NCBI GenBank assembly: GCA_022792175.1
Contig: JAAWAN010000007.1
Location: 1 to 64,000 of the forward strand
Direction: 5' to 3'
Length of the DNA: 64,000 nt
DNA from: Provencibacterium sp.
GTDB taxonomy: Bacteria > Bacillota > Clostridia > Oscillospirales > Ruminococcaceae
Made by a program: the position numbers and the translations under genes. Of this stretch, positions 1 through 8,744 are shown in pieces (within the stretch, counting starts at the first letter, position 1; each line of letters opens with the position of its first letter). The notes under the pieces are model-generated. The model was not told where the DNA came from, ran no database searches, and saw nothing but the letters and a program-made list of their open reading frames with translations.

Positions 1-251
1 CAAAGAATCATACTGGTCAAAAACTGCAAATAATTTTTTATCTATATCCAATTTATGTCGTAATTGTAACATATATATTTCCGGAAATCAATACTTCTTC
101 GTATATTGTTCTGAAACTGGAGATGTTTCACATATCTACACCTTTCGGTAACTTTACAGATAAAAGCGGCCCGCGCAGAGGATGCGGAACCATCTTGTTG
201 GGTTGCCTTTTTAAAAGGCTTATCCATAAATCAAAACGAGGGGGCTCAGTT
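1..251. other. AT-rich upstream region of the lpl-type operon
   Basis: These bases hold no gene that I can support. The reading frame of the first permease stays open back to base 123, but only the ATG at 252 has a purine-rich ribosome binding site (GAGGGGG). A short inverted repeat, GCCTTTT-T-AAAAGGC, lies at 205-219 between any upstream promoter and the start codon and could be an operator. I see no convincing sigma-A promoter. Confidence 0.4.
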
Positions 252-1223
252 ATGTCCGTCAAAGAAAATGCTGTTCCTGCATCTGCCACAGCGGTTCTTA
301 CTGCCAAGCAGCAGAAACGGAAAGAAACCGTTAAGCTCATCAAGCAGAATTACATGCTCTATATCTTTTTAATTCCTTCCATTGTCTTTATCGCCCTGTT
401 TATGTATGCGCCTTTATATGGCCTGCAGATTGCCTTTAAAGACTACCGGCCGGGGGATGGTATCTGGGGCAGCGCTTGGTCAGGCCTCAAATGGTTCCAG
501 CGCTTTTTTGAAAGCCCCCGCTGCTGGGACCTTATCAAAAACACCCTCGCCGTCAGTATTTACAGCCTGGTTGCAGGCTTTCCGCTCCCGATTATACTGG
601 CCCTCATCCTCAACTACATTAAAAATCTCAAGTTCAAGCGCTTCGCTCAGACGATTACCTACATGCCCTACTTTATTTCCACCGTTGTTCTCGTTGGTAT
701 GCTCTCTCTCTTCTTCTCCCCGACGAGCGGCTTTATCAACACGATTATCAAAGCCTTCGGAGGAGAGGCCATCTACTTCATGGGCATCTCAAAATATTTC
801 CGGCATCTGTATGTTTGGTCGGGAATTTGGCAGAGTATAGGATATAACTCGATTATCTATATTGCGGCGCTCGCGGGCGTCAGCCCCGAACTTCATGAGT
901 CGGCGGTTATCGACGGGGCAAACATTCTGCAGCGCATCTGGCATATCGATATCCCGACCATTATGCCGACGATGATTATCCTGCTTATCATGAGCCTTGG
1001 CGGCGTGATGAACGTTGGCTATGAAAAGGTCTTCCTGATGCAGAATGACCTGATTATCGACGTTGCAGAGGTCATTTCAACCTATGTCTATAAGATCGGT
1101 CTTGTAAACGCGCAGTATAGCTTCTCCACCGCTATCGGCCTGATGAACAACGTCATCAACTTTATTATTCTTGTCATCGCAAACACCGTAGCCAACAAGC
1201 TGACCGGCTCGGGTCTGTGGTAA
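252..1223 (+). CDS. ABC transporter permease, LplB type (CUT1 sugar importer)
   Basis: This 323-residue integral membrane protein is one of two permease subunits of a carbohydrate ABC importer. About six hydrophobic segments are visible, the first starting near residue 35 after a charged cytoplasmic N-terminus. The EAA loop that contacts the ATPase is present near residues 215-235 (HESAVIDGAN followed by a conserved proline). The family is that of Bacillus LplB/YtcP, whose substrates are usually complex oligosaccharides. ATG 252 is chosen because GAGGGGG lies just upstream; the frame is open further back. The second permease starts 19 bases after the stop, and a matching lipoprotein follows. 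No ATPase gene is in the operon, which is normal for this subfamily because it uses a shared MsmX-type ATPase (established knowledge). Confidence 0.9.
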   Translation: MSVKENAVPASATAVLTAKQQKRKETVKLIKQNYMLYIFLIPSIVFIALFMYAPLYGLQIAFKDYRPGDGIWGSAWSGLKWFQRFFESPRCWDLIKNTLAVSIYSLVAGFPLPIILALILNYIKNLKFKRFAQTITYMPYFISTVVLVGMLSLFFSPTSGFINTIIKAFGGEAIYFMGISKYFRHLYVWSGIWQSIGYNSIIYIAALAGVSPELHESAVIDGANILQRIWHIDIPTIMPTMIILLIMSLGGVMNVGYEKVFLMQNDLIIDVAEVISTYVYKIGLVNAQYSFSTAIGLMNNVINFIILVIANTVANKLTGSGLW

Positions 1224-1242
1224 GAAGGGAGGAGAAGATATT

Positions 1243-2148
1243 ATGGCTGCACATCCCAACGCAATTAAGGAACCTACCTTTGACCGGGTCTACTTTGCCA
1301 TTACCAAAATTCTGCTGATCGCCCTGCTCATCATCATTCTGTATCCGCTCTGGTTCGTTTTAATGGCCTCGATGTCGGATGCACAGTATGTCAACAACGG
1401 AACGCTGCTCTTCTATCCCCGCGGCTTCACCGGCCTCGGCTACCAGCGCACCATCCTGAACGAAAAGGTCTGGATTGGTTACGGAAATACTATCCTCTAT
1501 ACAGTAGGCGGAACGCTCATCGGCACCTTCTGTACGGTGCTCGCCGGCTATTCCCTCTCCCGCAGCGACCTGCCCGGCGGCTCGGTCATTATGAAGCTGT
1601 ATGTATTTACGATGTATTTCGGCGGCGGCATGGTGCCCTTCTATATTGTCGTCAGAAACCTGGGGCTGCTCGATACCCGCTTTTTGATGATTATCGTCAG
1701 CTGCATCTCGGTCTACAATATTATTCTCGTACGCTCCTATTTTGTCACCTCCCTCCCGAAGGAGCTTTATGAGGCGGCCTCGATCGACGGATGCGGAAAC
1801 GGACGCTTCCTCTTCCAGATTGTTATCCCGCTTTCCAAGGCCATCATCGCCGTTATCGCGCTGTATGTGGCCGTCAGCTACTGGAACTCCTACTTCTATG
1901 CACTGATTTTCCTGACTGATTACCACAAGTATCCGCTGCAGATTTTCCTGCGCGAAATCCTGCTGACCGCCAACCAGAACACCGCTGACACGGCTACTGA
2001 CCCCTCTGCTGCACAGATGCTCGCCCAGATGAGCAGCGTCATCAAATATTCGGTTATCGTGGTCTCTACCGTTCCGATTATCTGTGTTTACCCCTTCATT
2101 CAGAAGTACTTTGTACAGGGCGTTATGATTGGTTCCGTCAAGGGTTAA
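1243..2148 (+). CDS. ABC transporter permease, YtcP type (CUT1 sugar importer)
   Basis: This second permease subunit has 301 residues and six predicted membrane segments. Its EAA motif near residues 183-205 reads YEAASIDGCG and is followed by a proline, as in MalG/YtcP proteins. It would form a heterodimer with the product of the preceding gene. A good ribosome binding site (AAGGGAGGAG) sits about ten bases before ATG 1243. Length and order (permease, permease, binding protein) match lpl-type operons of Firmicutes. Confidence 0.9.
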   Translation: MAAHPNAIKEPTFDRVYFAITKILLIALLIIILYPLWFVLMASMSDAQYVNNGTLLFYPRGFTGLGYQRTILNEKVWIGYGNTILYTVGGTLIGTFCTVLAGYSLSRSDLPGGSVIMKLYVFTMYFGGGMVPFYIVVRNLGLLDTRFLMIIVSCISVYNIILVRSYFVTSLPKELYEAASIDGCGNGRFLFQIVIPLSKAIIAVIALYVAVSYWNSYFYALIFLTDYHKYPLQIFLREILLTANQNTADTATDPSAAQMLAQMSSVIKYSVIVVSTVPIICVYPFIQKYFVQGVMIGSVKG

Positions 2149-2220
2149 AGCGGCGCTTTCTGCGCGGCTTTCCATAGGGCTTTACCCTGCCGGTGAGGCT
2201 CAAATTAAAGGAGGATGATT

Positions 2221-3930
2221 ATGAAAAAACTTCTTGTAATCCTGCTCAGCGCAGCCATGGCGGCCGGAGCTCTGGCTGGCTGCGGAGGCGGAGGCGGCAC
2301 CTCTTCCTCGGCGCCTGCTTCTTCAGCGGCTCCCGCTTCTTCCGCAGCCCCTGCCTCTTCTGGTGCCTCCTCGGCTGCGCCTGCTGATGCTGCTCCCGAG
2401 GTCGTAAACAACACCTATACCAGCGGTTTGCCCATCGTAGAAGAGCCTATCACCATCAAGGTTGTCAAGGGCCGCCATATGCTCGACACTACCAAGAGCT
2501 ACAGTGAAAAGGCCAGCTTTGTCAACGCTACTGCTGAAACCGGCATCACCATCGAGTGGAACGAGCTGGTAGCAGGTACCGAAAGCGAAAAGGTCAGCAT
2601 CATGCTCGCCGGCGGCGACCTGCCGGATGTTTTCTGGGCGCTGCTGACGGATGCGCAGATTCTGCAGAACGAATCCCAGCTTGTTCCCCTTGAGGAATTG
2701 CTCCCGACCTTCGCCCCCAACAGCCTTGCTTCCTATGAGGCGCTCGGCACCGACTGGAAGACCATCGCCTACACCCCGAGCGGCCATGTCTATGGCATGC
2801 TGAGCCGTTATGAGTCCCTTTATGAGAACACCGGCGACGGTATCCAGATTGTCAACAAGGCCTGGATGGACAAAGTCGGCATCACGAAAATCCCGACCAC
2901 GCTCGACGAATATTATGAAATGCTCGTTGCCTTCCGCGACGGCGACCCGAACGGCAACGGCCAGAAGGATGAAATCCCCTACGGCTTCTGCGAAGATATG
3001 TGGTGCGCCCACATCACCAACGATATGGGCATGTGGGGCCTGGGCGACGGCGACAACGAGGCTTCCTGCCGCACGACCAGAGGCGGCAAGGTCGAGGCGA
3101 GCTGCAATACTCCCGAATACCGCGAATACCTCGAGTATATGCACAAGCTCTATTCCGAGGGCCTCATCGACCCCGAAGGCATTTCCCAGAAGAACGAAGT
3201 GTTCGCCAACAAGATCCGCAACGGCCAGGTCGGCTCCTACTACAGCTGGACCGCGCTCGAATATCTGACCGATGAGCAGGAGAAGGATTGGGTCGTTCTG
3301 CCCACTATCGCAGCCAAAGAAGGCATCACCCCCCGCGCCCGCGGCGAAATCGACCGTTCCACCATCAACAAGAATGGCTGGGTTATCACCACCTCCAGCA
3401 AGTATCCCGAGGCCTGCCTGCGCTTCTGGGATTACCTCGCAACCGATGCTGAGAGCAAGATGACCCTTGCCATGGGCGAAAAGGGCACCCTGTGGGATGA
3501 GTATCCGGACGGCGGCTACTACTACATCGTTCCCTCCAACACCACCCCCGAGTTTACCTTCGAGCATATGAAGTACACCTACGGCACTGTAAACAACCAT
3601 CCTCTGCTGGTGAAGGCCGACACCCCGAAGAACGATCCGGAAATCTCCCCGGCTGCCGCTCTGCGCGACACGATGGTTGCTCAGGTTGACAAATATTATG
3701 TTGCCAAGGAAGACCAGATGCCGCAGGCATATGTTTCTCCGGAAGCGATCGAAGAGCGCACCTTCATTGAAACCGACCTGTATTCCTACATCAAGCAGTT
3801 CCGTTCCCAGGCCATCCTGGACGGCTTCTCTGATGCGGATTGGGACGCCTATGTTGCACGGCTTGAGAGCCTGCGCTATGGCGACTGGATTCAGTGGTAT
3901 CAGGATTTCCATGACGGCAACCTGAAGTAA
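2221..3930 (+). CDS. Extracellular solute-binding lipoprotein (LplA-like)
   Basis: This 569-residue protein is the substrate-binding subunit of the importer. It starts with a lipoprotein signal peptide (MKKLLVILL...) and a lipobox LAGC, so Cys21 would be lipidated and anchored outside the membrane. A Gly/Ser/Ala/Pro-rich low-complexity linker of about 35 residues, with the unit SSAAPA repeated, follows before the binding domain. Length over 500 residues is typical of family 1 LplA-like proteins that bind oligosaccharides. An ATG at 2215 is in frame, but it overlaps the AAAGGAGG ribosome binding site, so ATG 2221 is preferred. A strong terminator follows the gene. The exact sugar cannot be told from the sequence. 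Confidence 0.92.
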   Translation: MKKLLVILLSAAMAAGALAGCGGGGGTSSSAPASSAAPASSAAPASSGASSAAPADAAPEVVNNTYTSGLPIVEEPITIKVVKGRHMLDTTKSYSEKASFVNATAETGITIEWNELVAGTESEKVSIMLAGGDLPDVFWALLTDAQILQNESQLVPLEELLPTFAPNSLASYEALGTDWKTIAYTPSGHVYGMLSRYESLYENTGDGIQIVNKAWMDKVGITKIPTTLDEYYEMLVAFRDGDPNGNGQKDEIPYGFCEDMWCAHITNDMGMWGLGDGDNEASCRTTRGGKVEASCNTPEYREYLEYMHKLYSEGLIDPEGISQKNEVFANKIRNGQVGSYYSWTALEYLTDEQEKDWVVLPTIAAKEGITPRARGEIDRSTINKNGWVITTSSKYPEACLRFWDYLATDAESKMTLAMGEKGTLWDEYPDGGYYYIVPSNTTPEFTFEHMKYTYGTVNNHPLLVKADTPKNDPEISPAAALRDTMVAQVDKYYVAKEDQMPQAYVSPEAIEERTFIETDLYSYIKQFRSQAILDGFSDADWDAYVARLESLRYGDWIQWYQDFHDGNLK

Positions 3931-3963
3931 GCTGCAGATTGTCCAGCCTTAAAACTTTTTCGG

Positions 3964-4004
3964 CCTGCCCGCAGGGTTCTTATACCCTGCAGGCAGGTTT
4001 TTAT
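3964..4004 (+). terminator. Intrinsic terminator after the lpl-type operon
   Basis: A 13-base stem (CCTGCCCGCAGGG with CCCTGCAGGCAGG, one mismatch) and an 8-base loop are followed by TTTTTATT. It separates the importer operon from the sulfatase promoter. Confidence 0.88.
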
Positions 4005-4079
4005 TCTGCCGGAATTCGCCATATCTTATGCCAATCCATACAAAAAATAAAAACAGAAACCGGCAAATAAAAGAATAAA

Positions 4080-4108
4080 TTGACAACTGCCGCCAGGAAG
4101 GCTATAGT
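4080..4108 (+). promoter_or_regulatory. Sigma-A type promoter of the sulfatase gene
   Basis: A perfect TTGACA at 4080-4085 is separated by 17 bases from TATAGT at 4103-4108. It lies just after the terminator of the importer operon, so the sulfatase can be transcribed separately. Confidence 0.8.
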
Positions 4109-4156
4109 GATATATATAGACCTGGTTTGATGAAACAGACGAACGGGAGGAAAAAG

Positions 4157-5644
4157 ATGAGCAAGGTAATTTTTATCATGACCGACTCGCAGCGCTATGA
4201 CATGGTCGGCTGCAACGCCAATACCGGGCTTTTTACCCCCTGCCTGGACAGGCTGGCGGGCAGCGGCGTTCGCTTTGAGCGGGCCTACACCACCCAGCCG
4301 GTCTGCCAGCCGGCCCGCGCGGGGATTTTCACCGGCATGTATCCCCACTCGAGCGGGAGCTGGACAAACTCGGCCGGGATTGCCAACAACATCCACCACA
4401 TCGGCGAGCGGGTAACCGATATGGGCGCGCGCGCCGCCTATATCGGCAAATGGCACCTGGACGGCGGGGATTACTTCGGCCTGGGACACGCACCGAAGGG
4501 CTGGGACCCGGCCTACTGGTATGATATGCGAAACTACTTAGAGGAGCTCACCGAGGAGGAAAGGGTGCTCTCCAGAGATGCCGCAAGCATGCGCACCCGC
4601 GACTTTTCCCCCGACTTTACTTATGCCTACCGCTGCTCCGACCGGGCGGTCGATTTCTTAAATAAGTACGGGGAGGAGGATTTTCTGCTGGTCGTCAGCT
4701 ATGACGAGCCGCACGACCCCTATATCTGCCCGCCGCCCTATTCCCGGATGTATGAAGACTATACCTTCCCGAAGAGCCGGGCTGTTTATGATACGCTGGA
4801 AAACAAGCCGGACTATCAGCGGGTATGGGCTGAGGCCCGCCCCGGCTGCGACCCCGAAACGCTGGAGATTAAAGCCCCCTTCTTCTTTGGCTGCAACTCC
4901 TTTGTCGATGAGCAGATTGGCCGGGTGCTGGATGCCGCGAAGGAGAAGGCACCCGATGCGCTCGTTATCTACACCTCCGACCATGGGGACTTTCTGCATG
5001 GCCACCGGCTCTGGGCCAAGGGCCCGGCCGCCTATGACGAGATTACCCATATTCCGCTCTTCATCTCCGGGCCCGGCCTGCCGCAGGGCAAAACGGACGC
5101 GATGCCAGTCTCCCACATTGACCTTGCGCCTACCATTCTGGAATGGATGGGCGGGAAGAAGCCCTCCTTCTTCCCCGGCCATTCACTGCTCCCGCAGATA
5201 CAGGGGAAATGCGAGCGGGTAAACGACTGTGTATTCATCGAGTTCGGCCGCTATGAGGTGGATCACGACGGGTTTGGCGGCTTCCAGCCGATGCGCGCCG
5301 TCTTTGACGGGCGGTATAAGCTGTCCATCAACCTGCTTTCGACCGATGAACTCTATGATCTGCAGAGCGACCCGGAGGAGCTGCACAACTTGATTAACGA
5401 TCCGGAACACCGGGAAATCCGCGACCGGCTGCATGACCGGCTGCTGCAGAACATGAACGAAACGCGCGACCCGTTCCGCGGCTACTACTGGGAGCGCCGT
5501 CCCTGGAGAAGCGATGCTTCGGCCGCCAGCTGGGACTACACCGGCTGCACCCGCCAAAGCGAGGATGACTATGAGCCCCGCCAGCTGGACTACGCGACCG
5601 GGCTCACGATGAAACAGGCCACCCGCACAAAGGAAAAGGGTTAA
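4157..5644 (+). CDS. Sulfatase, Cys-type (sulfate ester hydrolase)
   Basis: This 495-residue enzyme belongs to the alkaline phosphatase/sulfatase superfamily and hydrolyses sulfate esters. The sulfatase signature CQPARAG is at residues 50-56. Cys50 would be converted to formylglycine, which in anaerobes needs a radical-SAM maturase (anSME) not found in this window. Asp10 and the DHG motif near residue 275 are likely metal ligands. There is no signal peptide, so it should act in the cytoplasm on imported substrate. That fits its place next to a sugar importer and suggests sulfated glycans or sugars as the source (inference). TTG 4127 and ATG 4130 are in frame, but ATG 4157 has the GGGAGG ribosome binding site. 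Candidate substrates include choline sulfate and sulfated sugars; I cannot choose. Confidence 0.88.
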   Translation: MSKVIFIMTDSQRYDMVGCNANTGLFTPCLDRLAGSGVRFERAYTTQPVCQPARAGIFTGMYPHSSGSWTNSAGIANNIHHIGERVTDMGARAAYIGKWHLDGGDYFGLGHAPKGWDPAYWYDMRNYLEELTEEERVLSRDAASMRTRDFSPDFTYAYRCSDRAVDFLNKYGEEDFLLVVSYDEPHDPYICPPPYSRMYEDYTFPKSRAVYDTLENKPDYQRVWAEARPGCDPETLEIKAPFFFGCNSFVDEQIGRVLDAAKEKAPDALVIYTSDHGDFLHGHRLWAKGPAAYDEITHIPLFISGPGLPQGKTDAMPVSHIDLAPTILEWMGGKKPSFFPGHSLLPQIQGKCERVNDCVFIEFGRYEVDHDGFGGFQPMRAVFDGRYKLSINLLSTDELYDLQSDPEELHNLINDPEHREIRDRLHDRLLQNMNETRDPFRGYYWERRPWRSDASAASWDYTGCTRQSEDDYEPRQLDYATGLTMKQATRTKEKG

Positions 5645-5729
5645 AAAACACCTTCCTCATCCGAATATATAAAGTAGAAGAGGAAGAGACTATCCGGTTT
5701 TTTTATGGCCGGAGGAAATGAGGAATATT

Positions 5730-6536
5730 ATGACCTTTCCAACGATTAGCGGAAGGCTTTATGATTCAATGAAGCTTATGGGACTCAATATGAAGTGGCA
5801 GCAGCGTCAGTCCGCCGCCTTCCGGGCCAAGGAGAAGCAGGAGGATCCCGACCGCGCGCGCATGCGCGAGGATCTGGAGAATATGAAAAAGAGCAGCATT
5901 CTCTCCGGCATTAACAGCAAGCTCAACGCCGGCGCCGAGCTGACCGATGAGGAGATGGCTTACTTAAAGCAGAATAATCCCCAGCTCTACCAGGAGGCGC
6001 TGGATATCAAGCGGGAACGCGAGGCCTATGAAAAGGCGCTTAAAAAGTGCAAAACCAAGGATGAAGTAGAGCGTCTCAACGCCAACCGGATGCAGATGTA
6101 CCTGAGCCAGGCTAAGGCGGTCGCCAATAACCCCAGTATCCCCCAGGGCGAGAAAAAGGCGCAGTTGGAGAAAATCCTCAAGCGGGTGATGGGCATACAG
6201 AGCGAGCACATGAAGTTTACCGCCACGAAGGAATATGCCGATCTGCCCAGAGAATACGAAGAGGAGAAGAAAAAGAAGAAGGCCGAAAAGAACGAACCGC
6301 GCCTGGAGAAAAAGGATTTGGTGCCAAACGACTTCAAAGAGGTTAAGGAGCTGCTCGAAAAGGCGCTGAGCGAGGCGCAGGAGGCTGCTGATTCTGCACC
6401 GGCCGAAAAGGCGGATGCTGCAGCTCCCGCCTCCGAGGCCTCCTCCGCAGAAACCTCCCTTAGCTCCTCCGCGGGAGGGGGAGAGGGTGTTTCTGCTCAG
6501 GGGAACCCGGCAGGTAGCCTGTCTGTTCGGATATGA
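5730..6536 (+). CDS. Highly charged coiled-coil protein of unknown function
   Basis: I do not recognise this 268-residue protein. Residues 1-30 are mildly hydrophobic and basic. The middle (about 35-210) is rich in Lys, Glu, Gln and Arg with long helical, coiled-coil-like stretches and the run EEKKKKK. The last 60 residues are Ala/Ser/Glu-rich and look disordered. No signal peptide or membrane segment is evident. Two starts are possible: ATG 5718 has GGAGG only two bases upstream, which is too close, while ATG 5730 has GAGG at a normal distance and is preferred. The gene is isolated between the sulfatase and a terminator. A role in scaffolding or the cell envelope would be speculation. Confidence 0.65.
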   Translation: MTFPTISGRLYDSMKLMGLNMKWQQRQSAAFRAKEKQEDPDRARMREDLENMKKSSILSGINSKLNAGAELTDEEMAYLKQNNPQLYQEALDIKREREAYEKALKKCKTKDEVERLNANRMQMYLSQAKAVANNPSIPQGEKKAQLEKILKRVMGIQSEHMKFTATKEYADLPREYEEEKKKKKAEKNEPRLEKKDLVPNDFKEVKELLEKALSEAQEAADSAPAEKADAAAPASEASSAETSLSSSAGGGEGVSAQGNPAGSLSVRI

Positions 6537-6575
6537 CCTGCAAACCTCTGGGCTTTTAGGCAGATGAGAGAAAAT

Positions 6576-6626
6576 AAAAGCAGGGATGGTTGTGCCCCCT
6601 TCGGGCCGGCCACCCCTGCTTTTTTA
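6576..6626. terminator. Bidirectional intrinsic terminator between convergent genes
   Basis: AAAAGCAGGG at 6576-6585 pairs with CCCTGCTTTT starting at 6614, with a GC-rich inner part. T-runs in both directions serve the coiled-coil gene (+) and the kinase gene (-). Confidence 0.85.
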
Positions 6627-6641
6627 TCGTTTAGAACAGTC

Positions 6642-7256
6642 CTACCTCTTCAACCCAAAATGTATGGCCACTTTTTCTGCCAGCTCCTTCGCCGGTATTT
6701 CTCCCCGGTTGATCCAGGAAGAGTAGCCCGTTCTCTCACACTGCTGCCGGACCTTATCAGCGAACAGAATGTCCCGCTGCATCCAGTTCATAAAGGCCCG
6801 CTCGCTGTCGCTGCAGCCGGCGAGGATATGGGAAAAAACCCATTCCCTTTTTCTGAAATGGGAAACCTGAAATTCCGGCTTTGGCGTAAGCGAAAGATAG
6901 CGCTCCTTCAAAATGCCCCGCTTTTTCATCAGCCCGGGCAGATAGGCCGCGCCCTCGGTAATGATATCCTGCCCGCTGCTGATGCGCTCCAAATCCTCAC
7001 ACACAAAGGGAAAGGTCTCCTCATAAAACAGCAGCTCCTCTTCGCATTGCAAAACAGGGTCGCGCATAAAGATCTGCTCCGCCGTCCATTCGCTCTGCTT
7101 TTGACAGATGGGAAAGGCTCTGTCCGCGCCCTTTCGGATATAGGCATCCAGCCGGTCATCTACCCGGAAATAATGCAGCCCATACCACCCGGCAAGCAGC
7201 TCAGCCACTGTGCTTTTCCCGGCGCAGGGGGAGCCGCCGATAATATAAAGGTTCAT
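6642..7256 (-). CDS. P-loop kinase-like protein (AAA_18/shikimate-kinase-like fold)
   Basis: This is a 204-residue protein with a clear Walker A motif, GGSPCAGKST, at residues 7-16, typical of small nucleoside, shikimate or gluconate kinase-like P-loop enzymes. A DD pair near residue 33 and IITEGA near residue 97 fit the metal-binding and Walker B regions of that fold. There is no signal peptide. The start at 7256 puts the P-loop at the N-terminus and follows GGGAGG; the frame extends upstream to 7304 without support. The substrate is unknown. It lies downstream of the anti-sigma-like gene on the same strand, but a terminator stands between them. Confidence 0.75.
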   Translation of the reverse strand: MNLYIIGGSPCAGKSTVAELLAGWYGLHYFRVDDRLDAYIRKGADRAFPICQKQSEWTAEQIFMRDPVLQCEEELLFYEETFPFVCEDLERISSGQDIITEGAAYLPGLMKKRGILKERYLSLTPKPEFQVSHFRKREWVFSHILAGCSDSERAFMNWMQRDILFADKVRQQCERTGYSSWINRGEIPAKELAEKVAIHFGLKR

Positions 7257-7330
7257 CCTTTTGCCTCCCAAACAGGTTTTCAGATGCGAAAGGATGCCGT
7301 CCAAATCCCCATGCCTTCCCCTCCTTTCCG

Positions 7331-7373
7331 TTTTAAAAGCAGCCCTGGCGGGCAGATTACCCGCTAGGGCTGC
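7331..7373 (-). terminator. Terminator overlapping the end of the beta-propeller gene
   Basis: A long GC-rich stem (GCAGCCCT...AGGGCTGC) has an inner GGCGGG/CCCGCT pairing. It is followed on the minus strand by TTTT. The stop codon of the upstream gene (7364-7366) lies inside the stem. Confidence 0.75.
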
Positions 7374-8719
7374 AGCTCAGAAACCTGCGAAAACGACGCA
7401 TTCAGCCGGTAAAGACAGCGCTCCCCGTTTTGGGTGAGCGCAGCCAGCAGCCCATCCTGCAGGGGACTCAGCGGCTGCGGCAGCAGCAGGCTGCCCTTTA
7501 GCCGGACAAACGCTCTCTGCCGGGGAATCCCATCCTCCAAAGAGAGGGAGAGAATGCTGCTGTATTCCTCCTCCCCGCTATATCCGGCCGCCAGATAGGC
7601 AGCGTTTTCTTCAAGCAGCAGGCTGTCTGTCCCGCCGAAAACGGCCAGCGAAGCACAGGTCTCCTCTCCGGAAAGCTCTAAAAGGGTAACCACCGTCCAT
7701 ATCGGCTGCGTTGCCCCCTCGGGCAGCAGCAGCTCCTCCTCCGAAAGGGCCTTTTCCTCCTGGGAGAGGCTATCCCGCACGCGAGGCGCCCGCGGAGCGC
7801 CGGAATCCTCCTGTTCCATTGCCGGGCAGGTGGAAACAAGGCAGAGCCGGCCCTCCTGCAGGGCGCTGGCCGCCAGCTGCCCATCCTGCCGGATGGTGCG
7901 CGCCAGCTTCGGGTCGGAGCGGTCCTCTACATCGTAGATATCCGCCCGGACGTTATAGGTAAACGTCCCCTCCTCCACCTCCGTTTCATCCGAAACGAGG
8001 GCAAGGCGGTCTCCTGCAACCAGAACGGCCTGCGCCTGCATATCCGTCTGCAGTTCTATAGTCGCCATCGTCTGGAAGTCCCCGTCCTCCACAATATAGA
8101 GAACAGACCCCTCCTCAACAGAGGGGGCGGCCAGATAGTAAAGATAATCTTCATCCTGCGCGAGGTTTTTTCCCTGCAGCTGCTGCGCTACCTCCGTCTG
8201 CAGAATGCCCGGCAGGTAGGCGCTCGCCAGAGAGGACTCCGCCAACGCGCTCTTTAACGGGGGCGTGTCTGCTGCCGTGTCCTCTGCCTTCTCCTTTGCC
8301 ATGCGCGGCTTTATCGCCCCATCCTCTGCCTCTGTTTGCCCTGCCGAATCTGCGGCAACATCTTCCAGCATCATCGCCTCCGGCACACCCGCCGTTTCCC
8401 CCGCAGCCGCCATAGCCGGGCTGGAGGAAGCCTGCGGCGCGCCCGCCTGATTTTCAGTGCTAATGGAGCAGGAGAAGCCCGGCCTCCAAAATGCCAGCAG
8501 CGCACCCGCGCAGACAACCACCGCCGCCGCCGAGGCCGCGAGCGGGCGCAGCCAGCGAACCGAACGCCGGACAGGAGTAGATCTTTCCTCCAGCTGCCTG
8601 AGCAGCGCCGGGGCGCTGAGCGATTCCGGGCGGGAAATGCCGGATACGAGCCCGGAAAGCGCGGGCTCCAGTGCCCGGCTATCCTCTTCAATCTCTCTTT
8701 TTATCCGCTCTCTGTCCAT
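7364..8719 (-). CDS. Beta-propeller domain protein, anti-sigma-like, C-terminally short
   Basis: This 451-residue protein has a cytoplasmic N-terminal part with anti-sigma-like placement. One membrane segment lies near residues 60-80 (LAASAAAVVVCAGALLAFW), followed by an acidic linker. The extracellular domain resembles the C-terminal beta-propeller family of secreted WD40-like proteins (PF09826 type). Matching stretches include GDRLALVSDE, a YDVEDRSDP-like motif and LYRLNASFSQVSEL. Proteins of this family usually run on for about 200 more residues after the last motif; here the frame stops inside a terminator stem, so the propeller seems incomplete. ATG 8719 begins 25 bases after the ECF sigma gene, and the pair probably forms a sigma/anti-sigma module. 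The frame is open upstream to 9223, but that part is a shadow of the sigma gene. Confidence 0.75.
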   Translation of the reverse strand: MDRERIKREIEEDSRALEPALSGLVSGISRPESLSAPALLRQLEERSTPVRRSVRWLRPLAASAAAVVVCAGALLAFWRPGFSCSISTENQAGAPQASSSPAMAAAGETAGVPEAMMLEDVAADSAGQTEAEDGAIKPRMAKEKAEDTAADTPPLKSALAESSLASAYLPGILQTEVAQQLQGKNLAQDEDYLYYLAAPSVEEGSVLYIVEDGDFQTMATIELQTDMQAQAVLVAGDRLALVSDETEVEEGTFTYNVRADIYDVEDRSDPKLARTIRQDGQLAASALQEGRLCLVSTCPAMEQEDSGAPRAPRVRDSLSQEEKALSEEELLLPEGATQPIWTVVTLLELSGEETCASLAVFGGTDSLLLEENAAYLAAGYSGEEEYSSILSLSLEDGIPRQRAFVRLKGSLLLPQPLSPLQDGLLAALTQNGERCLYRLNASFSQVSELQP

Positions 8720-8744
8720 AGCATTTCCCTCCCTTCGGTTAAAA

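Noticed and set aside
2323-3912. A 529-residue minus-strand open frame opposite the solute-binding protein
   Set aside because: It is a shadow of the lipoprotein gene, with no recognisable domain or ribosome binding site.
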